From Alcaligenaceae bacterium (GTDB lineage: Bacteria > Pseudomonadota > Gammaproteobacteria > Burkholderiales > Burkholderiaceae_B), in contig CANCRX010000131.1 in the NCBI GenBank assembly GCA_947380655.1, positions 1-6,261 of the forward strand: a stretch of 6,261 bases of DNA, read 5' to 3'. Below, piece after piece: positions 1-5,928 of this stretch. Position 1 is the first letter of the stretch. Each line of letters starts with the position of its first letter. Under the pieces are notes generated by a model. It worked only from the letters and a program-made list of their open reading frames with translations, was not told the DNA's origin and ran no database searches. A program made the position numbers and the translations under genes.

Positions 1-119
1 GATCTCAGGCTCGGGCAGATATTTTCGATTACATTGAAGCCTTCTACAACCCGAGGCGCAGACATTCAACCCTTGGTTATGTCAGTCCAATGAAGTTTGA
101 AGAAGCTAGATTTGCTTAG
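1..119 (+). CDS. IS3-family transposase (OrfB), C-terminal fragment
   Basis: The frame starting at base 3 is open from the window edge and gives 38 residues before a TAG stop at 117-119. The fragment contains IEAFYNPRRRHSTLGYVSP followed by MKFEEARFA. This FYN-RRxHSxLGYxSP block is the hallmark end of the rve/DDE integrase domain of IS3-family OrfB proteins. In this family OrfB catalyses cut-and-copy transposition, usually as an OrfAB fusion made by programmed frameshifting. The catalytic DDE residues lie upstream of the window, so activity cannot be judged. The stop codon sits about 30 bp inside the element end, as is usual for a compact insertion sequence. Confidence 0.9.
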   Translation, partial: SQARADIFDYIEAFYNPRRRHSTLGYVSPMKFEEARFA

Positions 120-149
120 GTTGTTGTCCACGAAACCGGGTACAGCTCA
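1..149 (+). mobile_element. Right end of an IS3-family insertion sequence
   Basis: This is the terminal part of an insertion sequence whose left portion lies outside the window. It holds the transposase C-terminus, ending at 119, and a short non-coding end. Read from the outside inward on the minus strand, the end starts TGAGCTGTACCCGG at 149 and continues to GTGGACA. This resembles the remembered end of IS3 itself (TGATCTTACCC...GTGGACAC), so the IS3 group is likely. The boundary is placed at 149/150 because the alkylsulfatase reading frame on the minus strand keeps family-like sequence up to about 150 and turns into unrelated residues after it. Target duplication cannot be checked without the left end. 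Confidence 0.8.
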
Positions 150-705
150 GCTTACCTAGTTTCTCGTTGACGAGTTCAAGTGCAGCGCGGGCAGTTTCCT
201 TTGCAGTGAGTGGGTCGAAGACGATCCAGCCGGTATCGCCTTTTACAAAACTGATGTTCGCCAGATCAAACCCACGTACCTGGTAGATTTTTCCGGGAAT
301 GACCTCATAAAGTCCATAAGCCATGTTGATAATGGCTTGTCGTTGCAGTGAGGGATGCACACTATCGAAGTCTTTACCTTGCAATAAAAACTCATAACTG
401 CCCATATCCCAGGCAACATTGCCGGCATCCGCCATAATTTTTTTATATTCAGGGGCAGCTATAAAACCCTTTTTAGCTTCTTCTGCGTCGCGCTTATCTT
501 CAAAGGGTAAGGTCTTGCGTAAGCCCTTTTGTAGTTCAATCGTGAACTGCGACGGCATTTTTCCTTTGACGTCGAAGTGTTTACCTTCGATTGCGCCTGG
601 ATCACTAATGATGGCACCTCCTCCAGCAGTGAATGCGGGTTGCATCAGGCAGAGTGCACCGAGTGCTAAAACGGCAGTCAGTGTCTGTTTAGTAAGTGAT
701 CTCAT
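150..705 (-). pseudogene. Alkylsulfatase-like metallo-beta-lactamase protein, truncated by IS3
   Basis: The start is ATG at 705-703, preceded by AGAGG (718-714) at 8 nt spacing. Residues 1 to about 27 form a signal peptide (basic start, LTAVLALGALCL core, then ...AFTAGG), so export to the periplasm is expected. The segment around residues 128-168 (NMAYGLYEVIPGKIYQVRGF, then FVKGDTGWIVFDPLTAKE) is characteristic of the SdsA1/BDS1 class of alkylsulfatases. These hydrolyse alkyl sulfate esters such as SDS with a binuclear zinc site. Full-length members have roughly 600-660 residues. Here about 185 native residues remain; the frame then enters the insertion sequence and stops at 108-106 after about 13 foreign residues. 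The HxHxDH zinc motif, expected shortly after this point, is missing, so the remnant cannot be catalytic. The rest of the gene may lie beyond the left end of the insertion sequence. Confidence 0.85.
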
Positions 706-713
706 AGGATTAG

Positions 714-718
714 CCTCT
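714..718 (-). promoter_or_regulatory. Ribosome binding site of the sulfatase remnant
   Basis: AGAGG on the minus strand lies 8 nt before the ATG at 705. It supports that start codon, which also gives a complete signal peptide. Confidence 0.55.
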
Positions 719-756
719 GAAGCTAGGTATATTCGTTTAAATTACTATGTGGGTTA

Positions 757-785
757 AATAAAATTTTTGAATATTATATTTTCAA
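757..785 (-). promoter_or_regulatory. Possible sigma70 promoter for the sulfatase remnant
   Basis: On the minus strand TTGAAA (785-780) and TTTATT (762-757) are separated by 17 nt. They match the -35 and -10 consensus at 5/6 and 4/6 positions and would give a leader of about 45 nt. The region is very AT-rich, so such matches arise easily by chance. The -35 hexamer lies within the right arm and loop edge of the inverted repeat at 762-790, which would allow repression by a protein bound there. Confidence 0.28.
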
Positions 786-790
786 AAATT
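762..790. repeat. Perfect inverted repeat, 10-bp arms, in the divergent intergenic region
   Basis: The arms AATTTTTGAA (762-771) and TTCAAAAATT (781-790) are perfectly complementary around a 9-bp AT-only centre. The repeat lies between the sulfatase remnant and the monooxygenase/exporter genes and overlaps the candidate minus-strand promoter. It could be an operator for a dimeric regulator, or a chance feature of AT-rich DNA. No regulator gene is visible nearby. Confidence 0.45.
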
Positions 791-810
791 AAAGAATATT
801 TAATCATTTT

Positions 811-900
811 TTCACGATCGTATAACGGTGTCTATAGACTAATCGATGTATTTAATTGTTGAAGAAACCAGTGTCAATTTTGTAGTGCTAAGGATAGAAT
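811..900 (+). promoter_or_regulatory. Candidate promoter region for the monooxygenase-exporter operon
   Basis: The stretch 706-953 holds no gene. Two weak plus-strand promoter candidates are visible. One is TTCACG (811-816) with TATAGA (833-838) at 16 nt spacing. The other is a TAGAAT (895-900) that matches the -10 consensus at 5/6 but has no good -35. The first overlaps the perfect 10-bp palindrome GTCTATAGAC (830-839), a possible operator half or chance. A promoter must exist in this region if the operon is expressed, but neither candidate is convincing. Confidence 0.25.
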
Positions 901-953
901 TTTTCTACGTTACATCCATAAATCAAACAACATTTCAAAGAGAGACTTAAAAA

Positions 954-1262
954 ATGATTCATGTTTTAGCTGTCATCACTGCCAAGCCGGGAATGCGTGA
1001 CTCGATCCTGACGCACTTTCACGCAAATGTACCTGCCGTGAAAGCTGAAAAGGGGTGTATTGAGTACGGTGCTGCAATTGATGCGACCGAAGCGCCAGCT
1101 ATTCAGACTCCCTGGGGACCGGACACTTTTCTAGTGATTGAAAAGTGGGAAAGCATGGATGCACTGAAGGCACATGCGGCCGCTCCGCACATGGCTGCCT
1201 ATGGAGCTAAGACTAAAGAGTTTATTGCAAGCCGCATTATTCACATCCTTTCACCTGTTTGA
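954..1262 (+). CDS. Putative quinol monooxygenase, ABM/YgiN family
   Basis: A 102-residue protein of the antibiotic biosynthesis monooxygenase (ABM) family: a small, cytoplasmic, dimeric ferredoxin-like fold with no signal peptide. Family features are the opening strand IHVLAVITAKPG (residues 2-13), the EKGCIEYGAAID block (32-43) and the closing FLVIEKWESMDALKAHAAAP (59-78) followed by HMAAY. Some relatives oxidise quinols or polyketide-like aromatics without added cofactor; others are only poorly characterised, so the substrate is unknown. The start is supported by AAGAGAG at 938-944, 9 nt upstream. Length is normal for the family. The adaptor gene begins only 22 nt downstream, so co-transcription with the export genes is likely and suggests a role linked to the exported compound (inference). 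Confidence 0.85.
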   Translation: MIHVLAVITAKPGMRDSILTHFHANVPAVKAEKGCIEYGAAIDATEAPAIQTPWGPDTFLVIEKWESMDALKAHAAAPHMAAYGAKTKEFIASRIIHILSPV

Positions 1263-1284
1263 ACATTAAGGTGTCTAATAGGGT

Positions 1285-2502
1285 ATGAGGATTAAACGTA
1301 CCCCGATTTTATTAAGTATTGCAGCGCTGTTACTCGTTGCCATCGGCGTTTTTCGCTGGTGGCAAGGTCCGCTTGTGCCGGCGTATCAATTGCAACCTAC
1401 TGATTTAATTCAAAATGTTGTCGCAACGGGCCGTGTCATTTCGACTTCGCGCGCTCAGGTGGGGAGTGAAATTACAGGTATTGTGCTGGAGCGTCGCGTT
1501 AAAGAGGGCGACCAGGTCAAACCAGGCGACATATTGCTTGTTTTGCGAGCCGATGACCTGATTGCCAAAGAAAAGGAAGCACAGGCAGCGCTAGATCAGT
1601 TGCGTCTGGCACGTCGTCCTCAGGCTATTGCGGCATTAGCGCAGGCGGAATCTCAATTTGCACAAGCTTCACGCGAATCAAAGCGTCGAACTGAACTGTT
1701 CGAAAAACAATCCATTGCACAAGAAGCTGTCGAGCAATCTAAAAACAATCTGGCCACGGCGAGAGCCGCTGTCGAACAAGCGCGTTTACTGGTGCAGTCA
1801 CTTGCACCCGACGAGTCAGAGGAACGGATCTTAAAGGAGCGCCTCGCGGCTGCTCAGGCCATGTTGCTGAAAACTGTCATCCGCGCAGAGGCTGCCGGCA
1901 CGATATTGACACGTAATGTCGAGCCGGGTGATTTAGTACAACCCGTCGGTAAGGTTTTATTGGAAATCGCGCGGGCAGGTGACACGGAGATACTGGTTCC
2001 ACTCGACGAGCGTAACCTCGGCAACCTTGTTGTCGGTCAGGGTGCGACGTGCATAGCAGATGCTTATCCAAATGAGCATTTCAATGCGATGGTGAATTTT
2101 ATTGCGCCAACGATTGATCCGCAGCGCGGGACGGTAGATATCAGATTAAAAGTCGATCCGGTACCCGCTTATTTGCGACAAGACATGACTGTTTCAGTCA
2201 ATATCCTGACAGGAAAAATCGATCAGGCCCTTGCCGTACCAAACGATGCCTTGATGAATGTGCATGGGACTGACGCGGATGTGCTGGTCGTGCGAGATGG
2301 GCGCGCCAAGCTCGTTCATATCAAGCTTGGCTTGCGAGGGTTAGCTTATTCGCAAGCCAGCACTGGGTTGATGCCTGGTGAGTGGGTGCTGCAAGGTGCA
2401 CGCGCGCGCGATGGTGATCGTGTTCGTGTGTCTTCGCAGGTCCTGCCGCTCAGTCAGGCTGCCTCGACCTCGCGTAAAGAAACACCGGTAAAATTTAACT
2501 AA
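1285..2502 (+). CDS. Periplasmic adaptor subunit of ABC efflux pump (HlyD/MacA type)
   Basis: A 405-residue membrane fusion protein that would bridge the inner-membrane ABC transporter and an outer-membrane channel. An N-terminal membrane anchor lies at about residues 8-24, after the basic MRIKR. The first lipoyl half-motif follows (about 45-90, with SEITGIVLERRVKEGDQVKP). Next comes an Ala/Gln/Glu-rich alpha-helical hairpin (about 92-198), then the second lipoyl half (about 199-228, AAGTILTRNVEPGDLVQPVG). Beta-barrel and membrane-proximal domains fill the rest, with DPQRGTVDIRLKV at 278-290 and the AVPNDALM motif at 317-324. The ATG is 22 nt after the monooxygenase stop; AAGGTG at 1268-1273 is a possible but somewhat distant ribosome site. 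The order adaptor, permease, ATPase matches DevBCA-like and some MacAB-like systems. No TolC-type partner is in the window. Confidence 0.92.
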   Translation: MRIKRTPILLSIAALLLVAIGVFRWWQGPLVPAYQLQPTDLIQNVVATGRVISTSRAQVGSEITGIVLERRVKEGDQVKPGDILLVLRADDLIAKEKEAQAALDQLRLARRPQAIAALAQAESQFAQASRESKRRTELFEKQSIAQEAVEQSKNNLATARAAVEQARLLVQSLAPDESEERILKERLAAAQAMLLKTVIRAEAAGTILTRNVEPGDLVQPVGKVLLEIARAGDTEILVPLDERNLGNLVVGQGATCIADAYPNEHFNAMVNFIAPTIDPQRGTVDIRLKVDPVPAYLRQDMTVSVNILTGKIDQALAVPNDALMNVHGTDADVLVVRDGRAKLVHIKLGLRGLAYSQASTGLMPGEWVLQGARARDGDRVRVSSQVLPLSQAASTSRKETPVKFN

Positions 2503-2505
2503 GCC

Positions 2506-3708
2506 ATGTGGATCGAGTCAACGATCGCGTTTAAATTTATGCGTCAGGGCCGCACGCAAACTGCGTTGATACTGGTTGGTATTTCCGTTGGTGTCTCGGT
2601 CATTGTATTTATTACTGCACTGATCATGGGGCTCCAGAGCAATATTGTTGAACGTACGCTTGGGACGCAATCACATATAAAAGTTCAGCCTCCAGATGAA
2701 AAAAATAAAGTACTGCCAATGCCCGCAGGCGTGGTAGGTCTGACACTTGAAGACAAACGCGCTCAGCGACTACGAACAATTATTAACTGGCTCGAGGTAC
2801 GCGACACGCTGGATGTGTTGCCAGAAATCAAGGCGGTTTCTCCTGTCGTTTCTGGTCCTGCATTTGCAAGACGAGGTGACGTTTTAAAGTCAATATCGAT
2901 CATCGGGATTGACCCCGTTCGTTATGAGAAAATCATACCGATCAGTAAAGATATTATTTCAGGCAGCTTTCGTGTTGGGGCAGGCGATGTCGTCATCGGA
3001 AAGCTCCTCGCCGATGATCTAGGTTTACGTGCAGGTAATAAGCTGCGCATTGAAGCGGGTCTGGGGCGGTCCGCTGTAGTCACCATTGCAGGGATTTTTG
3101 AGCTCGGTGTACGTGATATTGATTCGCGTTTTGTCTATCTTGATTTAAAACAAACACAGTCCTTACTTGGCTTGTATGGAGGGGTCAATCAAATTGATGT
3201 CACCGTCAAAGAAATATTCAAGGCTGATGTGATCAGCGCACGTATTGCCAAGTTGACGGGTCTGAAAGCCGAGAGCTGGATGGAGACGAACGCGCAGTTG
3301 ATGAATGCCTTGAGTTCTCAGAGTGTTTCAACCACCATCATTACTTTTTTTGTCGGTTTATCTGTTGCCCTCGGTATTGCGAGCGTGCTTGCGATCAGCG
3401 TGACGCAGCGTACCCGCGAGATCGGTATTTTGCGTGCAATGGGAACACGGCGTGGACAAATGTTGCAGGTGTTTTTGATTCAGGGTGCCATCTTAGGCAT
3501 GATTGGCTCGCTGGTGGGGGCATTTCTTGGTTATGTCTTGGTCTGGGCCTTTAATACCTTTGGTCCAAGGCTTTTTTATATCCCACTGCCTTTGGGCTTA
3601 ATCCCTGCCGCAATGGCTGTGGCGACCCTCGCCGGCGTCTTGTCTGCGCTAGCCCCGGCATGGCGTGCTTCAAGACTGGATCCCGTCGTGGCGATACGTT
3701 ATGTCTGA
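2506..3708 (+). CDS. ABC transporter permease, MacB/LolC (FtsX-like) type
   Basis: A 400-residue inner-membrane subunit with the type VII ABC topology. One transmembrane helix lies near the N-terminus (about 20-42, LILVGISVGVSVIVFITALI). It is followed by a large periplasmic MacB_PCD-like domain (about 43-270) and three C-terminal helices (about 275-298, 320-348 and 362-384). The coupling segment QRTREIGILRAMGTRRGQML (301-320) and the end ALAPAWRASRLDPVVAIRY (381-399) are diagnostic for the FtsX/MacB/LolC group. Members are mechanotransmitters that drive export or lipoprotein release rather than classic channel transport. The ATG follows the adaptor stop by only 3 nt and lacks a clear Shine-Dalgarno, so translational coupling is likely. 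Pairing with a HlyD-type adaptor argues for tripartite efflux rather than Lol lipoprotein sorting. Confidence 0.92.
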   Translation: MWIESTIAFKFMRQGRTQTALILVGISVGVSVIVFITALIMGLQSNIVERTLGTQSHIKVQPPDEKNKVLPMPAGVVGLTLEDKRAQRLRTIINWLEVRDTLDVLPEIKAVSPVVSGPAFARRGDVLKSISIIGIDPVRYEKIIPISKDIISGSFRVGAGDVVIGKLLADDLGLRAGNKLRIEAGLGRSAVVTIAGIFELGVRDIDSRFVYLDLKQTQSLLGLYGGVNQIDVTVKEIFKADVISARIAKLTGLKAESWMETNAQLMNALSSQSVSTTIITFFVGLSVALGIASVLAISVTQRTREIGILRAMGTRRGQMLQVFLIQGAILGMIGSLVGAFLGYVLVWAFNTFGPRLFYIPLPLGLIPAAMAVATLAGVLSALAPAWRASRLDPVVAIRYV

Positions 3709-4411
3709 TGCTCAGGTGCTGACTTCAAATCAGGATTATGTTTTAAGACTTGAGCGACTCTCAAAGTCCTACAACATTGGAGCGCCTAACGAGGTTGAAG
3801 TGCTTCATGACATTAATATGTCTGTCGGTCGTCGCGATTTTTCAGCCTTGATCGGACCTTCGGGCTCAGGAAAAAGTACGCTTCTCAACATTATTGGTTT
3901 GCTGGATCAGCCGACGTCTGGTGAGCTTTACCTGCTCGGTAAACCAACCAGTAAAATGGATGATGAGGCACGCACAGCCTTGCGTGGAAATTCCATTGGC
4001 TTTGTATTTCAGTTCCATCACTTGATACAGGCATTTACTGCAATTGAAAATGTGCTGATGCCGATGATGGTGACACAAGGCAAACCCTCCAAAGAAATGC
4101 TGGAGCGGGCCCGCGGTCTGTTGACTGAAGTCGGACTGGAAAAACATCTGGATAAAAAGCCTGATTCTTTGTCGGGAGGTCAGCAACAACGCGTAGCAAT
4201 AGCCCGAGCGTTGATGACTAGGCCTGCATTATTGCTGGCAGATGAACCTACTGGTAATTTAGATACAAAGACTGCCGCTGATATCTTCGAACTCTTTCGA
4301 AAATTCAACGAGCAATTTGGTTGTGCGGTATTGATTGTGACCCATGATCCAAGGTTGTCAGCAACCTGTGACCGAACGATTAATTTAGTAGACGGGCGCA
4401 TCGTAAGTTAA
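3701..4411 (+). CDS. ABC transporter ATP-binding protein, LolD/MacB type
   Basis: A 236-residue cytoplasmic ATPase that would power the permease encoded just upstream. All motifs are intact: Walker A GPSGSGKST (residues 52-60), Q-loop glutamine in FVFQF (Q104), signature LSGGQ (157-161), Walker B LLLADE with catalytic E182, D-loop NLD (186-188) and H-loop H215 in VTHD. ADEPTGNLD and FVFQFHHL are typical of the LolD/MacB/FtsE group. I chose the ATG at 3701, which overlaps the permease end by 8 nt (ATGTCTGA), because the frame upstream, open from ATG 3665, only re-reads the conserved permease C-terminus. This start gives a usual family N-terminus (MSDAQ...VLRLERLSKSY). Neither start has a strong ribosome site; coupling to permease translation is likely. 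Confidence 0.93.
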   Translation: MSDAQVLTSNQDYVLRLERLSKSYNIGAPNEVEVLHDINMSVGRRDFSALIGPSGSGKSTLLNIIGLLDQPTSGELYLLGKPTSKMDDEARTALRGNSIGFVFQFHHLIQAFTAIENVLMPMMVTQGKPSKEMLERARGLLTEVGLEKHLDKKPDSLSGGQQQRVAIARALMTRPALLLADEPTGNLDTKTAADIFELFRKFNEQFGCAVLIVTHDPRLSATCDRTINLVDGRIVS

Positions 4412-4412
4412 T

Positions 4413-4447
4413 CGCAGCTGAAAATCTATTTTTTATTTTCAGCTGCG
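4413..4447. terminator. Perfect 13-bp inverted repeat between convergent operons, probable terminator
   Basis: CGCAGCTGAAAAT (4413-4425) and ATTTTCAGCTGCG (4435-4447) pair perfectly around a 9-nt loop, CTATTTTTT. The hairpin begins 2 nt after the ATPase stop and ends 7 nt before the stop codon of the convergent Bug gene, the expected place for a shared bidirectional terminator. However, neither strand has a clear U-run after the stem; the T-run is in the loop. It may therefore act with Rho or as a 3'-end stabiliser rather than as a textbook intrinsic terminator. Confidence 0.55.
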
Positions 4448-4454
4448 CACGAAC

Positions 4455-5429
4455 TCATTCGTCTTTCACACCAGCCTTCTGAATAATTTCACCCCAACGT
4501 TTGAGATCCTTTTGCACAAGGTCATCCATCTGTGCAGGAGTCATCTCAATAACATCGTATCCATCTGCGTTCACTGATTTTACAATCGTCGGATCCTTCA
4601 TCACTTCATTAAAGGCTGGTACAAGCTTATCCATCACCTCTTTAGGCAGTCCTTTTGGGCCGACGATGCTATACCAGATCGCTGCATCAAAGCCTGGATA
4701 GCCAGATTCATTCATGGTCGGGACATCAGGCAGCAATACGCTACGCTTCATTGATGTCACAGCCAGAGGTTTCAGACTGCCAGCAGAGATTTGCGTTGCT
4801 GCAGAACCGAGTGAGGAAAATAGAAAGGGGACGTGACCTCCAAGTAACTCCACAACGGCAGGATTTCCACCTTTGTAAGGGACGTGTGAAATCGTCAAAT
4901 TTTCCATTACTTTCAATTGCTCACCAGCCAAATGTCCAACCCCACCAATTCCTGAGGTTCCATAGCCCCAGTTAGAGGGGTCTTTTTTGGCCATTGAGAT
5001 GAGTTGCTTAACATCTTTAGCTGGTGAGTCTGGTCGTACTAAAATGACTGTGCCACCTCCGGCTATCATTGCAACGTTGGTGAAGTCTTTAGTTGGGTCG
5101 TAGTTCATCTTGCGCATATTTGGCAATATGACCATGGGTCCAGAGTCAGTGATGTGAAGGGTATAGCCATCAGCAGGGGCTTTTGCGGCGATGTCCAGGG
5201 CGATTGAGGCACCTGCGCCAGGTTTGTATTCAATAATAAATTGCTGACCAATAATTTTTGATACGCGGTCTGTAATAGGGCGTATTAATTTGTCTGCGGC
5301 ACCACCTGGCGCATAGCCAACAATCATTCTGATTGGCTTGTTAGGATATTGGGCTAGCGCAGGCGCCATCACGCCGGTCATTAATAATGCGGCTAAAGCG
5401 GTGCGCTGAATAATACTTTTCCACTGCAT
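4455..5429 (-). CDS. Bug-family (TctC-like) periplasmic solute-binding protein
   Basis: A complete 324-residue tripartite tricarboxylate transporter receptor of the Bug family. A signal peptide covers residues 1-26 (basic start, ALAALLMTGVMAPALA, predicted cut before QYPNKP). Family motifs follow: IRMIVGYAPGGAADKLIRP (33-51), with D46 in the ligand-binding loop, EYKPGAGAS (67-75), APADGYTL (84-91), SHVPYKGGNPAV (181-192), and PDVPTMNESGYPGF (234-247). Such receptors bind carboxylates, amino acids or aromatic acids in the periplasm. Most are orphans without a cognate TctAB membrane pair nearby, and none is visible here. The start is supported by GGAG at 5439-5436, 6 nt upstream. It lies 51 nt downstream of the VOC gene on the same strand and is probably in the same transcript. 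The ligand cannot be deduced. Confidence 0.93.
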   Translation of the reverse strand: MQWKSIIQRTALAALLMTGVMAPALAQYPNKPIRMIVGYAPGGAADKLIRPITDRVSKIIGQQFIIEYKPGAGASIALDIAAKAPADGYTLHITDSGPMVILPNMRKMNYDPTKDFTNVAMIAGGGTVILVRPDSPAKDVKQLISMAKKDPSNWGYGTSGIGGVGHLAGEQLKVMENLTISHVPYKGGNPAVVELLGGHVPFLFSSLGSAATQISAGSLKPLAVTSMKRSVLLPDVPTMNESGYPGFDAAIWYSIVGPKGLPKEVMDKLVPAFNEVMKDPTIVKSVNADGYDVIEMTPAQMDDLVQKDLKRWGEIIQKAGVKDE

Positions 5430-5435
5430 AGTGAT

Positions 5436-5439
5436 CTCC
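5436..5439 (-). promoter_or_regulatory. Ribosome binding site of the complete Bug gene
   Basis: GGAG on the minus strand, 6 nt before the ATG at 5429. It supports the start codon that gives a normal signal peptide. The 51-nt gap between this gene and the VOC gene shows no hairpin or other feature. Confidence 0.65.
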
Positions 5440-5480
5440 AGATCTTGATTGGATAATTTTTTAATTGGATTGAATTTGAA

Positions 5481-5924
5481 TTAAGTCTCAGAAAAGACTT
5501 GATTAGGTTTGATCATTCCTTTGACCTCAACTGCGTTGCCAGAGGGGTCAAAAACTAAAAAGACATTTTGCTCACGAGGTGTACCGATAAAAATATGGTC
5601 GGGTTCCATGGCAAATTTAACCTGAGCTGTGCGTAATTTTGTGAGCATCGTTTCGTATACATCGGACTCAACAATGACCCCGAAGTGACGCAAGGGATAT
5701 GGATTTTTACCGATATTCACTGAGACATGTGCCGCCTCAACGGGAGAAAGCTGCGCGACAAGATGATGACCGAAAAAATCAATATCTGCTCGGTCTGATA
5801 TCGTTCTGGTGACTTTGCAGCCTAATAATTCTTGATAGAAATTTACTGTCTTTTCTATATCGCTAACAGGTATTGACAGATGAAGCGTTGCTTTTTGCAT
5901 TTCTTTGTTTGTTGACTGGTTCAT
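5481..5924 (-). CDS. VOC-superfamily protein (glyoxalase/extradiol dioxygenase-like)
   Basis: A 147-residue cytoplasmic protein with two beta-alpha-beta-beta-beta modules of the vicinal oxygen chelate fold. The first module starts KATLHLSIPVSDIEKTVNFY (11-30) and QELLGCKV; the second has LRHFGVIVES (78-87) and ends FLVFDPSGNAVEVKG (122-136). By position, H15, H80 and E133 are the likely metal ligands, with a fourth from the HHLVAQL segment (53-59); this is inferred from the family. Members include glyoxalases, extradiol dioxygenases, isomerases and resistance proteins, so the reaction is open. I chose ATG 5924, 4 nt after the stop of the upstream Bug gene. The open frame reaches back to 6062 but only overlaps that gene. 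ATG 5900 (MQKATLHLS) is a possible shorter start. No strong ribosome site is seen; coupling is likely. Confidence 0.85.
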   Translation of the reverse strand: MNQSTNKEMQKATLHLSIPVSDIEKTVNFYQELLGCKVTRTISDRADIDFFGHHLVAQLSPVEAAHVSVNIGKNPYPLRHFGVIVESDVYETMLTKLRTAQVKFAMEPDHIFIGTPREQNVFLVFDPSGNAVEVKGMIKPNQVFSET

Positions 5925-5928
5925 ATTT

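Noticed and set aside
243..428. Minus-strand open frame of 61 codons
   Set aside because: It is an alternate frame inside the sulfatase remnant, with no family features.
419..757. Plus-strand open frame of 112 codons
   Set aside because: It runs antisense to the sulfatase remnant, whose signal peptide and family motifs are clear. Its translation shows no recognisable domain.
1877..2071. Minus-strand open frame of 64 codons
   Set aside because: It lies antisense within the adaptor gene, which is well supported by its lipoyl and barrel motifs.
2399..2410. Short GC-alternating run in the adaptor gene
   Set aside because: It encodes in-frame Ala-Arg residues of the adaptor and is too short to be treated as a repeat element.
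3665..3700. Twelve-codon N-terminal extension of the ATPase
   Set aside because: It only re-reads the conserved permease C-terminus in another frame. The start at 3701 gives a normal N-terminus for the family.
3866..4401. Two minus-strand open frames inside the ATPase gene (3866-4189 and 4180-4401)
   Set aside because: They are antisense to all the conserved ATPase motifs and have no recognisable domains.
4501..4975. Two overlapping plus-strand open frames (4501-4701 and 4655-4975)
   Set aside because: Both are antisense to the complete Bug receptor gene and resemble no family I know.
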